A stretch of DNA of 64,000 nucleotides from Steromphala cineraria (GCA_916613615.1 OU744730.1:21206406-21270405), one strand, 5' to 3'; shown: positions 36,701-48,513, counted from the first letter of the stretch. Numbers and translations are program-made. The notes: a model not told the origin generated them from the sequence alone.

Positions 36701-36918
36701 AGCTCCAAAACTCACACACAAAATTGTGAATTTTATAACATCTGACCTTGACCTTTGACCATCAATGTCAACATGACGAAAAAAGGTGTTAGGAGTAAGT
36801 TATTTGTATGAGTTCTGAAAAGCTCAGTGGGAGAAAGTTTAAGTGAATAGACGAGTGTGACAGCGGAAACTGTAGTCCTGATAGCAGCCTGGCCTCACTC
36901 AGCCCTTATCTGTGTTCT
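33740..36918. other. Intergenic stretch and 3' flank of the minus-strand gene
   Basis: AT-rich. It holds isolated core-repeat remnants (gtgaccttgaaatgatatcaaggtcac near 35360; tgaccttgacctttgacc near 36745) related to the 2.5-3.6 kb element. The 3' UTR of the minus-strand gene must lie in its upper part. I could not choose a polyadenylation signal. Confidence 0.4.
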
Positions 36919-36984
36919 TCAAGCTGAGTGAAACAGCGCATGGGGGGAACATCCCTTCAGGTCGAAAGGATCAAAATACCGCTC
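36919..36984 (-). CDS. 4E-BP-like gene, terminal exon
   Basis: Acceptor gtgattgcag. 21 codons, ERYFDPFDLKGCSPHAL through FHSA, and TGA. The FDPFDL segment is only loosely like a TOS motif (FEMDI in 4E-BPs), and I do not claim it as one. Confidence 0.6.
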   Translation of the reverse strand, partial: ERYFDPFDLKGCSPHALFHSA

Positions 36985-39900
36985 CTGCAATCACAACAAC
37001 AATTGTTCATCAATCAAGGTTACAATTTGTCATGCAATATTCAATATTTCAATGTGAAACAGATAATAAGGATTTAATGTAAATAACAACCTTTCCTCTT
37101 TATCTTCTCTTGATCCTTTTGGTGAATTTTCAAAACAATACACATAAGAAATCAGTATAAATTAGTATTTCATATCAGTACACATTTTCTAATCTGATGA
37201 AAACCCAATGGGTGTGCAATTGTAGCTCTCAGTAGAATTGCAGTAACAGTCACATAAGATCAATTTTTTATTTCATACTATACAAAAACTTTAAAGTCCT
37301 CCCTTGTCAGTGAAAAACATAATATTGTATCCAATTCCATTTTATATCTCCCCGATTTCAATGATCCAATCCTTGCATGAATGCATATATCAGACAGATA
37401 AAATACAGGAGTATATTTAATCGGTCCACAGAGTTAAAATTTCAACAAGAATCATGTCATGTTTCATGTTTTTTTTCTGAAATCACTAAAACATTATTTC
37501 ATCAAATGACTTTAGTTGCCATCTTGATCACTGAATTGAATTTCAAACTATCAAATTTTTAATTACCTCATGTGCAACCAATTCAGGAAATGCGTCCCTT
37601 ATTAATGACCAATTCCTTGGAGTTATCTTTGACAGAGGTGACCTTGACATCATCAGGAGATCCTTGATGTTGTACTGGTGGTAGTTAGCTGTCGGGCTTG
37701 CTGGAAAGTGAACAGTTAAACTGAATGAGCACTTATCATAACATCATGGTGTCTAGCAAAACATAGGTTTCATTTCTACCGGGTAGTTACATATTCTTTT
37801 TTGCAATTCTAGTCTTTTAAGAATGTTTTTTTGCAGTGTTGTTCAGCTGAGGAGGACATTTTGGCAGTTTTATTAGCAGAAAGACCCTTGAAATGGTTAA
37901 AGTATCCTACATCTAATAATTTTAAGGGACACTATTCAAAACGGGTGGGCAAATATCACAAGGTCCCCCTCTAGGAACAACACTGTATTCCTTATCCCAA
38001 AAATTATTTATAGAACAGCATATGATTAAACAGCTTTATCTGCGAATGAATTGACTCCCTAAGTAAAAACAATAGATGACCTTAAGAAATTTGTTGTTGT
38101 TTAGTTGTTGTAAATATTGGCAATATTTCATGAGTACCTTGGATCAACCAAAGAAATTTTTAGCATAAGTCAAAACTGACTAAAATTCATTCCTTCACAA
38201 CTAACCTTTCATGCTCTCGTGACAATGTGCGTCCTCATTCCTTACTTGAGGCTCTTCAAAGAAGTGAGTAAGAGTTTCAATTCCTGCAAAATAAAAGCAA
38301 ACATGACTATGATAATCAGTACCCCTCGAAATCCTTGGAGAGATAGTCTCTCATACATAATATGCAATTCTGAAATAAGTCAAATACTGGGTAATAAGAA
38401 TTATCTAATGTATATGAGAGCACATCTGTCATACCCCAAAAAGTAGAGGACTGATAATGGAACTTTACAATCTTCCTGTCTTTCTGTAAGAATTGGTGTT
38501 CTGAGCTTACCCACCGGGTAGTAATATTACTGGCTTCTGAAGGCAATCAACATGATAGTTTGAAGATGAACACCCTGCCGTGTCCATATCAAGTTATATA
38601 AGAAAATCTTTTTCTACAATTCATGCGATCAGCTATTTGAATACACCACATACAAACTAAAAATTGATTTGCAAAATCTTACTTTAAAGAAGGCAACGCC
38701 TTATGGGAATGATCAAAAGAATGTCACACTAAAAATTGTTGGCACATTCTCCAAGGCCTGAAGATGAATTTAAATTCTTACCTTGGTCTGGCAGGTGTGG
38801 TTTCAGTTGTTCTCTCTGAAACATTTTAGTTATGTTCATCATTTTTCCAAAGAAATCATTAAAAGTATATTTCTAAAATTAAATTGTTTTAAAGGCACAT
38901 ATCATAATTTCATAAGTTACTGAATTGAAGTAGTAAATTTAACTATAAACAAAATTCCAGGATTTACATGTAGGAGGAAAATATGCCAATGTTAATCAAA
39001 AAACAAAACTTTAAAATATATACGTTAAAACTAACACTTTTTCTTTTTGTAATTTATAATACATGTCAAAATGACAAGAGAAACATGTGCAGGGATATAT
39101 TTTTTTATCCAAACATGTTTAAATCTATTCAACATGTGGTTGTTGAAACAAGGTATTTTCATAACTGACCGTGAACATGCAAACATCAACTTCTACAGAC
39201 TAAATTTACATGCAGGATGTCATGGTGAGAAAGGGACAATGTTAACAGGGTTAATCAAAATGACATGCCTCATCAAAAGCATCAGCAAGATATTATATAT
39301 GTGGTATGATCAATTCTTTCTTGCCCCTGGGTGAGAGAAGGATTTCCAAAAGACAGAGTTTGGTGTACAAATGCTTGAGTTAGAAAGTGCTGACATGACA
39401 AACCTGTTTGAAGTTATGTCTGGATACTAGATATCCTCCTAACCTTCATTACAACATAACGGAAAGAATAGAATAGGTCTGACATATGTTAGAGTATGTG
39501 GCGACCATGTGTCCGATTAAGTAAATCGTAATATTGTATGTGTCCATATAATAGCTGTAACTTCTGATGACACAATTACACTTGACATTTGTGAAATAAA
39601 TGGTACGCCTTGACTTAAGCCAACGAACAGGGGCAGTGAGGTTTGAAATTCAATGTTGAGGGAAGATTGAATGGGATAAATTGAAAATCATTGCAAACAG
39701 TAGGGAAGACATTTGTTAGTGTGAACTATTTGCCCAAGGTCCATTCATATTTGTCTTGCAAAACGGACACAAAGACTTAAGGAACACCTAAAAATGAACC
39801 AAAAATTATGAACTTCGAAAAGATATGTATAACAGATTTGTCATGTTGACACTTAAACAGTGTAAACAAATGTCATTTACCAGACTTTCTTCAGTTTGAT

Positions 39901-42900
39901 TAGGAAGATTTTACTGATGTGCCTAAATAAAAACTTTAATCTTACGGCTATATTGTGAGGGTCTAAATTATCAGAGAATCATACAGTGTGGCACCAGACT
40001 CTAAATAAACTTGCCTTCATATTTGTATAACATATAAAAAGATACAACAGAATCAGCTATTTTGGATCTTTTCCTCGCCCAAAAATGCTTTCATTATTTA
40101 AATGTGCACTTCTTTGAGTCCATATCTTGATCACAGTTTCAAGTTTTTAAGGTAGGGGATAGATCCAAGGCATCATGTCTCAGAGTACAACGTTACGCTA
40201 ACTCCACTAATCTTTACCCTAGGCTCAGAAGCTAGATTTGCTCGCGCGGCCCTCATTTTCTTGCCACCTTCTCGATAAAATTTCAACGAGCAAATGTTTG
40301 ATTGGCTATATTACAAGTCAGGCGGCGCGAGCGAATATAGCTTCTGAGCCCCAGGTATAGATTAGTGGATTAGCGTAAAGTTCGTACCCTGAGACAGGAT
40401 GAGATCCAAGGTTGCTCTGAGCTTTTGTCATATATACAACATTAGTTATGAAAACTCTTATTGATATCAGAAGTCTGGTGTCTGTAAAAGGGCTTCAAAA
40501 CTTAGGTATTGTAACTAAAGATGATCAGAATGACCCCACACTGTTGGTCGGTGTGTCTTCTTTGTTGACTTTTCTTGAGGTGCACTCATAATTCTCATAT
40601 TGTCTCCAGATTCCTGCTTGGAAATACAAAGTACCTCAGTCAATAGTAACCTTTACACGTGACCTAGAAAATTATCTCTAGATCACCTTTATAATCATAA
40701 TCTTACAAGTAATAAGATTTATGTGGTAAAGATTGACAAGATTTTGTTACAAAGCGTTACATGTGCAGGAGGGATGATATGAAAGGGGGAAAGAGCTTAC
40801 AAAATGTGACATGGCTGAATGGATTGCATTGATAAAATTTATCAATCACATGCTCAATTTACAACTAGACAAGTTGATCAATGCTCATTTATAAGGTATT
40901 TTCTTACTAAAAGCAGGACAACATCTAAAACCTTAACTAAGGTTAAATTCACAAATACTATGTTATTTCTACAGTGCACATGCTCATATATGCCAAAAGA
41001 GACACTTCAAGATTTTTCCTTGTTTGCAATTTTAATAATTTTTTTAAACATTAATTTTAACAATATCCATAAAAGAAAGTGAAAATTTCATCCAAAATAT
41101 TCAGTACATTAGATCAAAAACAATTTCTATCAAAGTTGCTGAGCTTAATAATCATGACGTCACAAGTATTAAATTGTCCAGCATCTTTACTCACAAATCA
41201 TTTTCATGCATTTTCATGCATACTAATGGTAGTAATGTAACATTTCACAATAATTCTCATTAATCTTCTTTCTACAATATTTAATTTTTAATTTTTTAAT
41301 AAACATGAATACAATTGACATGGTTCTTTGCCTATCAGATACCATACTTCATACCATAATGCTGACATTTTGCTGAACTATTGAGCATTACTGGTAGATT
41401 GATACCTTTCAGCAACAGTCAGAACTTCAATAAAATGACATCATTCAACTAATTTGGCATTTCAAGTCATTGGGGGTCTCTTCAAATGTGCTTTTACTAT
41501 GCTACAAACATGATAAACTATCAAAAAGTCAACCCACAAGGAAAATGGCTACAAACCAGATTAGGGCCTACTGTTTCACCATCCAAATGGAGGATCTCTC
41601 CTTCCATGTGTAACGAGATTATACTTGCTGTTTTCTGAAAAAGACAAGAATATACTTCAAAGAGAGCTCCAACAACACATTCAGAAAGCAGTGAAAAGGA
41701 AAATAAAATTGAAAGAACTGCTGAAATAAAATTGTGAAAGAAATTGTACTGGTTAAATAAAATCACAGCCTACACCCAAATGTTTATCAATAAGGATGCT
41801 TGGTACTAACTATCAGTATATTGATATATTGCAATACGGAAAGTCTGAAACACCACCATATGTAACAGTTCACAACATTCAAAATATCCATTATATAAGT
41901 TTTGAAATTAAGAATTTCATGTAAAATTGAACAAATTTGACCCAACCCAGCAAAATTTTTCAGAAAGTTCTAGACAAAGAATGAAAATGTGTCCTTAAAG
42001 TAGCTAATGTAATGTATATAAACTCGAACCCAGGCTTTGAATATATATATATATATTATATATATATGTATCATCCCAGGATCTTAAGATGGGGCGGATC
42101 CGCAGTTAAGATGATACATATATATATATATATTGCAATACAGAAATGAGGAACGATACCCATCCTTATTTGGGTCAAAAAATAGAGCAATGGGCTCTGT
42201 AGCTCATCAGATTTTTGATGGAAAAAGGTTTTGACCCCTGTGACCCCATTTAGGGTCATTGGGTCACAAAATCTACATGTTTAAATCCCCATTGGCCAAG
42301 GAGTCTACACACAACTTTTTAGCTCTCTAGACCATTTGGAACTGGAGGAGAAGATGAAAATAGGTTTTGAAGGTTTTGAAGGTTGTGACGCCTGTGACCC
42401 CATTTTGGGTCATGGGGTCACCAAACCTAAAATTAAGGATTCCCATTTGCCCAGGAGTCTACACACAACTTTTCAGCTCTCTAGACCTTTTGGAACTGGA
42501 GAAGATGGAGTAAAATAGGTTTTGAAGGCTTTGACCCCTTTGGGTCAAGGGGTAACCAAACCTAAAATTTAGAATCCTCATTGGCAAAGGAGTCTACACA
42601 CAATTTTTTAGCTCTCTAGAACTTTTTGAACTGGAGAAGATGGAGTAAAATAGGTTTTTAAGGTTTTGACCCCTGTGACCCCAATTGGGGTCATGAGGTC
42701 ATGAAATCTACAATTTAGAATCCTCATTGGCCAAGGAGTCTACACACAACTTTTCAGCTCTCTAGACCTTTTGGAGCTGGAGAAGAAGATGAAAATAGGT
42801 TTTTAAGGTTTTGACCCCTGTGACCCCATTTGGGGTTATGAGGTCATGAAATCTACAATTTAGAATCCCAAATTGCCAAGGAGTCTCCACATCAAATTTG

Positions 42901-45023
42901 AGCTCTCTAGAGTCATTGGTTCTGGAGAAGAAGTCGAAAATGTTAAAAGTTTACGGATGGACGGACTGACGGACGGACGCCGGACGCCATGCCATGCCAT
43001 GCCATAAGCCCATCAGGGCCACCAAAGCTACAAATTTTTAATCCTCACTATTCAAGGAGTGTGTTCACAAAGTTTCAGCTTTCTAGGCCTCATCGTTCTG
43101 AAGAAGAAGATGCAAATAGGTTTTTAGGGTGTGGCCCCTGTGGCCCTTATTAGGGGTCACAGGGCCACCAAAGCTACAATTTTTAATCCTCACTATTCAA
43201 GGAGTGTGTACACAAAGTTTCAGCTTTCTAGGCCTCATGGTTCTGGAGAAGAAGATGAAAATAGGTTTTTAGGGCGTGGCCCCTGTGGCCCTTATTAGGG
43301 GTCACAGGGCCACCAAAGCTACAATTTTTAATCCTCACTATTCAAGGAGTGTGTTCACAAAGTTTCAGCTTTCTAGGCCTCATCGTTCTGAAGAAGAAGA
43401 CGCAAATAGGTTTTTAGGGTGTGGCCCCTGTGGCCCTTATTAGGGGTCACAGGGCCACCAAAGCTACAATTTTTAATCCTCACTATTCAAGGAGTGTGTA
43501 CACAAAGTTTCAGCTTTCTAGGCCTCATGGTTCTGGAGAAGAAGATGAAAATAGGTTTTTAGGGCGTGGCCCCTGTGGCCCTTATTAGGGGTCACAGGGC
43601 CACCAAAGCTACAATTTTTAATCCTCACTATTCAAGGAGTGTGTTCACAAAGTTTCAGCTTTCTAGGCCTCATCGTTCTGAAGAAGAAGACGCAAATAGG
43701 TTTTTAGGGTGTGGCCCCTGTGGCCCTTATTAGGGGTCACAGGGCCACCAAAGCTACAATTTTTAATCCTCACTATTCAAGGAGTGTGTTCACAAAGTTT
43801 CAGCTTTCTAGGCCTCATCGTTCTGAAGAAGAAGACGCAAATAGGTTTTTAGGGTGTGGCCCCTGTGGCCCTTATTAGGGGTCACAGGGCCACCAAAGCT
43901 ACAATTTTTAATCCTCACTATTCAAGGAGTGTGTACACAAAGTTTCAGCTTTCTAGGCCTCATGGTTCTGGAGAAGAAGATGAAAATAGGTTTTTAGGGC
44001 GTGGCCCCTGTGGCCCTTATTAGGGGTCACAGGGCCACCAAAGACCAAAGACGGATGGACGGACGGATGGACGGACGGACGCCGGACAACATGCCATGCC
44101 ATAAGCCCATCGGGCCTTACAGGCCAGATGAGCTAAAAATTGATGCCAAAATGCATAGTTTAGATTAGAAGTTATCTTTCAATAAAATATTTGACTGTAA
44201 CAACCAAGATTGAGATTTGAATGTAGAATGAAGTTTGACGTACCAAAATTAGCTTCATATTGGTGGAGGCTAAAACGAGCTTCTCTCCCTGACAGTCAAT
44301 TATCGCGGTGAATGACTGTGCCAATGCCGACTGATTATTGTTCTCTTCTTGAGATATCTACAAATCAAGAAAAGGTTCAATCAAGTAAAGTTCCATACAA
44401 CAATTAAAAGACACTTAAGCAAGCACATAATGTATGAAGAAATACTTACATGTTTACTGTCATTATCATTGGTGTACACCAGATTAAGGTTTTCCAACTT
44501 TTGAACCATCTCAGTATCTGAAAAACATATTCAAGTTAATTTCAGTTCAATATATCAAGGGAGAAAATGGGAAATTTGTAAATTGGATTCAGTAACTGAA
44601 ACAAGCTGTGTTTCTAAAAACAACATTAATGACCACAGGCCTCAAGGACACGGAAAGCACTTACCAACTGTAGATTTGTAAATCGATATTTATAATATTT
44701 TAAAAAACTTTAAAGATCTAATTCAGGGAAAATGTTACGTTAAAGGGTTTACAGGAATATGTGGAATCTGGATATTCTAAACTTATACAACGGTTTCTAC
44801 AGAACCTTAAAGTGACCACTGGGGCTCTGAGGCACCAGTTAGCATGGGAAGGGTTAAATATTATATAAAATTAATGATACGGAAATACTCTCGGTTAATA
44901 ATCTCTATATATTGTCACTCAGAATAACGTGTTGTAATCTTGTTAGTAATGATTGTTACCTGTAGTGGTTCGTAGAGGTCTAGGTTTTTTAAGACCCGTC
45001 ATCCGTGCTGCCCTGGTTGCCAT
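36919..45023 (-). CDS. Unnamed gene with a 4E-BP-like eIF4E-binding motif, nine coding exons
   Basis: Exons in transcript order: 45023-44960, 44517-44450, 44357-44244, 41634-41557, 40613-40542, 38815-38782, 38283-38206, 37700-37567 and 36984-36919. All join in phase at GT-AG sites, from ATG in a strong context (cagccATGGC) to TGA, giving 235 residues. Residues 179-185 read YNIKDLL (YxxxxL-hydrophobic). With no gap, Y179, K182, L184, L185, S190-P191, K194 and P197-R198 fall where 4E-BP1 has Y54, K57, L59, M60, S65-P66, K69 and P72-R73. The N-terminus (GLKKPRPLR) is basic and proline-containing, as I recall for C8orf88. Members of these families sit on the dorsal face of eIF4E and block eIF4G. 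Function here is inferred. The donors of exons 4 (gtttgt) and 5 (gtgtgg) are weak and chosen by phase. Confidence 0.6.
37567..37700 (-). CDS. 4E-BP-like gene, coding exon 8: eIF4E-binding motif
   Basis: Encodes SPTANYHQYNIKDLL and then MMSRSPLSKITPRNW through FPELVAHE. It contains the YxxxxLL motif followed at +11 by Ser-Pro and at +17 by Thr-Pro, the arrangement of proline-directed sites flanking the eIF4E contact in 4E-BPs. Acceptor cactttccag, donor catgag|gtaatt. Confidence 0.65.
38206..38283 (-). CDS. 4E-BP-like gene, coding exon 7
   Basis: Encodes IETLTHFFEEPQVRNED through HESMK. Acceptor ttattttgcag, donor gaaag|gttagt. Phase 1 at both ends. Confidence 0.6.
38782..38815 (-). CDS. 4E-BP-like gene, coding exon 6
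   Basis: A 34-nt micro-exon, REQLKPHLPDQ, between acceptor atgtttcag and donor accaag|gtaaga. It fits the flanking phases exactly. Confidence 0.5.
40171..40401. mobile_element. Mutator-like MITE, family M1, copy 2
   Basis: 231 bp, ends CATCATGTC...GACAGGATG, the same inverted arms as 16724-16968, and a 10-bp duplication AGATCCAAGG (40161-40170 and 40402-40411). It sits in the intron between exons 5 and 6 of the minus-strand gene. Confidence 0.8.
40542..40613 (-). CDS. 4E-BP-like gene, coding exon 5
   Basis: 24 codons, ESGDNMRIMSAPQEKS through HRPT. The acceptor is a tandem aagcag. Use of the inner site adds one glutamine. The donor aca|gtgtgg is weak but in phase. Without splicing, the frame would reach TAG 11 codons on. 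Confidence 0.45.
41557..41634 (-). CDS. 4E-BP-like gene, coding exon 4
   Basis: 26 codons, KTASIISLHMEGEILHLD through VGPNL, after acceptor tctttttcag. The donor ctg|gtttgt is weak. It is chosen because it alone keeps phase with exon 5. Later GT sites would change the frame of the next exon. Confidence 0.5.
41790..42172. repeat. Dispersed repeat family R2, copy 2
   Basis: Starts caataaggatgcttgg and ends gaacgatacccatcctta, matching 20225-20635. Its interior holds a TA-rich palindromic insert (about 42035-42131) with arms tatatatgtatcat and atgatacatatata around a gatcttaag/cgcagttaag core. Confidence 0.45.
42185..44135. repeat. Complete pearl/Helentron-like element with two core-repeat arrays
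   Basis: Left hairpin gagcaatgggctc and TAGCTCATC (42200). Then about five units of the roughly 150-bp type seen at 1-1144, and an ACGG run (about 42955-42977). A second array of 144-bp units follows (43017-44040), with another ACGG run (44052-44083), a right hairpin GGCCT-TAC-AGGCC and GATGAGCTA (44127-44135). Left TAGCTCATC and right GATGAGCTA are inverted. It lies in an intron of the minus-strand gene, between exons 3 and 4. Confidence 0.75.
43017..44040. repeat. 144-bp tandem array of seven units in order ABABAAB
   Basis: Unit type A has gtgttcacaaag, catcgttctgaag and gcaaatagg...gtgtgg. Type B has gtgtacacaaag, catggttctggag and gaaaatagg...gcgtgg. Units start near 43017 (A), 43161 (B), 43305 (A), 43449 (B), 43593 (A), 43737 (A) and 43881 (B). 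They are otherwise nearly identical, so expansion is recent. Confidence 0.85.
44244..44357 (-). CDS. 4E-BP-like gene, coding exon 3
   Basis: 38 codons, ISQEENNNQSALAQSFTA through NMKLIL. Acceptor cttgatttgtag, donor atttt|ggtacg-type (ttg|gtacgt). Phase 0 at both ends. Confidence 0.6.
44450..44517 (-). CDS. 4E-BP-like gene, coding exon 2
   Basis: Encodes TEMVQKLENLNLVYTND through SKH. Acceptor gtttttcag, donor aacat|gtaagt (perfect). Ends in phase 0. Confidence 0.6.
44960..45023 (-). CDS. 4E-BP-like gene, coding exon 1
   Basis: Begins MATRAARMTGLKKPRPLR, right after an acceptor (ttctttag, exon edge 45028), so the leader is spliced. Donor ctacag|gtaaca in phase 1. Confidence 0.6.
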
Positions 45024-45589
45024 GGCTGCTAAAGAACAAACCAAAAGAGACAGTTTTTATTACAACAGATCCTATGACATAAGAATCACTGGCTCTGCAA
45101 GGAGAAAATGGTTTGCTGACTCAATGCAAAATTTTATATCCAACTAAAATCATAATAGCATTAAATTGCTACTGGGCATTCTGGGTTTAAAAAAAGAAAA
45201 TCACTGTTTTAGTGATGAAACAATTAAACCACATTTAAGCCCAGGGCCTTGATTCCAAAACTACCAAATATTGTGTTAATCATAATAAATGTGGTTAACT
45301 TAATCTTTTATCAAGAACTTTGTCTATCAATTCAAATAAGGATTACTGTTCTGAATAAATGTAAAGTTAAGTGTAAATGTATTATCAATGCAAAAAATGA
45401 ACATCAAATTCAAATATGTCAACAAAGACTAGCTTATGTTGAAGACAATTGAAAGTGTCTATTGTTACTATTTTGGTACTATCTCTAAGGTTGAATACTT
45501 GCATATCAAATATTATAATATAATGAATTATTGCTAAGAAATTGCCTATTGATCTCTTTTATAGATTCATGGCTGTGTAGTGTACCATA

Positions 45590-45735
45590 TGCCAGTTGTG
45601 CTCTGTAATAGTGGAATGTGGCATTGGCATGATTGGAGAAATCTTGACATAAATAAAAAAAATAGAGCCATTGGCTCTGTAGCTCATCTGTAAAAGTGGA
45701 ATGTGGGATTGGCATGATGGAGAAATCTTGCGTTA
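45590..45735. repeat. Short direct duplication around a Helentron left end
   Basis: ctgtaatagtggaatgtgg with about 35 following bases (from 45603) recurs as ctgtaaaagtggaatgtgg (from 45688). Between them lies gagccattggctctgtagctcatc, the left terminus of the 42185 element family. Only the end of that element is present. Confidence 0.5.
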
Positions 45736-45739
45736 AAAA

Positions 45740-48400
45740 GTCAAGGCTTTGCCCATGTGATTTCTATTATAGTAAAGAGAAAGACTATGTGCTTGTATTT
45801 TTCCAAACATCTTTCTATGTAAAGATCAAAATGCCTGTCACAGACATGGCTTATCTAACCCTTGCTGCAAAGTGCAAACCTTGACTTTTCTGGTTTGCTG
45901 ACAGCAGTATCCTCACCGTTACATTTAGTTTTCTCCTATGCTAAAGCCAATCACTGACGCTTTGTGTTTGTGTTGGTTGACCTCCATTTATCAAGTTTGT
46001 CAAATTTTTTAAAACAGTTATGTTTTGGTTGTTTTTGCTTTTTACAATACTTGCATTGATTGATTAAACATGAAATTAAGTAAAACCTACCGATCTGAAC
46101 AGGCACTATTCTCTCTTTTACAGTCAAGAAACTTCAACAGAAAGGCTGCCAAGTTGTTTCAGTCCGATGTAATTATGTGGTAATTGTTTGATAAATTGTG
46201 ATAATAATACCAGTATTATATAACTCAGTGTAAATATTGCTAAGGTATTGAATCTGCTTATATGATCGACATACGATTTTGTATGTAGGTGACAAAATAT
46301 CTTAAACAGGGATGGCATCAACATTAGTCATTAGGTCCATTTAAATTATGGCAATATTTAATATGCAGAATGGGATTTCATCAAAAAAAACAAATATACC
46401 AGTCTAAAAGTCAACAATACCCTCTCTTTAAGAAGACACTGCCTTTTTGATATCTTCAGAGACAGACTCAAGTAATTATCTGTTTTAAATATTTACAAAT
46501 ATCTCACAATTTGACCAGTAGATCTAAAAGCCAAAGTTTGAGAAAACAACCACTTGTTTGTTGTTACTCGGCTTGGAAGTTTACAGAGAAGTTGGAACAT
46601 CCATGAAGTGTAGGATAAATAGAGATGATTTGCAGACACAGATTATATTTCAGAAAATGTCATTGCTCGCCTAGGTAAAGCTTACCCCTCGCTGGACCTC
46701 GCTCGGTTATTTTTTAGGGTCCGTCCTGGGATTTGTTAGGAGCCCTAATTTTACAGGCATACATCGCGATCTAACATCAGCAACATTGACACATTCCACA
46801 GGTTGTCCAAAAAACGGAAGTTAGGTGGTTCACTTTCAAAGTTTGCATCAGTTCATAAGTGCAACTTTTGCAAATCAAACTAAACTTTAAAAGTTGGTTA
46901 CATAACCTACCGTGCGTAATATTTCCTGATGATTTGCTTTCCTTCAAACTAAGAGCGTCCGACCATGGGTTCCACGTGCAGGTCAAGGGTCAGGGTTGGC
47001 GCAGCGCCCTCTCGAATCTAAAAATAGCGCAACACGGTACCATGAAGCAATTTAAAGTTAAAGTCCAACTTTATCATATCTGGACTGGAGTAGTTAATCC
47101 AACGAAAAAAAACACCAATCCGTCAATAAATAAGTACAACGTTCTATATATACATGATTAAATGGATAAAGATGTAGGCTACTAGTCTATGCCCCACCTC
47201 ACCTCAAGCGACCCCCCCCCCCCCCAAATTAAAAAAAATCAACAAATATGGGCTTATGATAAATAAGCCTTATCCATTTCCAAGTTGGGATATTTTTCCG
47301 AGGATCTGAATAAGATTGCTTTAAACAAAATTAAAGGTGATGAAATTTTAAAGATCATTATTTCTAAAAACTTTATTTTAACCTTGAAACTTGGTATGCC
47401 TAACAGCATGCCTTTTCCAGCAAAATCTAGGTTAATAATTTGAATTTAACTGTATAAATTTAGATTAATCTCACACGTTATTCTGTCCAATGTTTAGTAA
47501 CAGTACAAAAGTGAGTCATCGCTGATGAAATTCCCATTGACTTGCATGTTGATAAACCTTTTCAAGAATAATTTTCTCTAATTATTTTTAGCTAAATGTT
47601 TTTCAAAGTTATCCATGATGCCAGAAATCATGTCAGCTACAAGTACGTAATTTTCATTTAATAATGAGATTTATTATAGAAAACTACAGCTGTTCAGCGT
47701 CATACATACATCAAGTTGCATCAAAGTTATCATTTTGAACGTTCAATATGGTGGTCTATGAGACAGTTGCTAAAAATGTTGTATATATTATATGTCGCTT
47801 TCGAAATCAGGTGTAATAAAAAAAATAGTGAACGGATAGACGAAAGGTGTTTATGTATATGTAACCAATGTGATCTACTAGTTTTATGTAAAAATCAAGA
47901 GTAAAGCTTATCATCCTCAAACAATAAAAAATATTCTTGCAACAATTAATTAACGTGTGAGTCTATATATGGGACTTCCGCGAGTGATGACTCACTTTTT
48001 GCCAGGTACTGCATGTACATCGAGACTATCTCGAACATCATTTGACCTGGTTTAAATATACAAGACCTTACTTTGGTGAACTTTGTCATGGATAGCCCAC
48101 GACGTTTATTCAAGAATCATTAAATAATATAACACCTTTCAGCATCATTAAAATTCATTTCCCCCTTGTCAAGTAACTCCCATGCAATGTCTCAGTTTAT
48201 CGCCAACATCGACCATTTTGTCGGTTTTTATCAATGTAAAAACTTTAATGAGGGGATTAGCTTTTTAAACTGCAAGTGAACATCAAAATATATCAAGGGT
48301 TTAAAGTAACTGGATAGATACATTGAATATGAAACTACGAACTTCAGTATGTATATTGAGGCTATCTGTATACGTGCATGTAATGAATTGGTATACGTAC
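45740..48400 (-). other. Intron between UTR exon 2 and coding exon 1
   Basis: AT-rich intron sequence. A run of about 15 C lies near 47213-47225. No further coding exon was recognised. Confidence 0.4.
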
Positions 48401-48513
48401 CTCAGCTGGACGAGTTGGTATCAGACTGGCAACATGAGTTTAGTAAGCAAACAAACTTGACCAAGCAGTTTTTATTTGACCGTCACGTTGTATAGATATT
48501 TGAGGTCGCCGGT
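48401..48513 (-). other. 5' UTR exon 2 of the 4E-BP-like gene, with a four-codon uORF
   Basis: The acceptor gtttcttttcag above 48513 and donor cagctgag|gtacgt below 48401 define a 113-nt non-coding exon on the - strand. It contains ATG-TTG-CCA-GTC-TGA, a minimal upstream reading frame. Its link to exon 1 at 45028 is inferred from strand and position. Confidence 0.45.

Noticed and set aside
42035..42131. Functional hairpin RNA at the TA-rich palindrome
   Set aside because: The arms are almost pure TA dinucleotide, so the symmetry is expected by chance from a microsatellite. Only the small central core is less trivial.
43017..44040. CRISPR-like array or bacterial repeat
   Set aside because: Units are uniform without unique spacers, 144 bp long, in eukaryotic intronic DNA.
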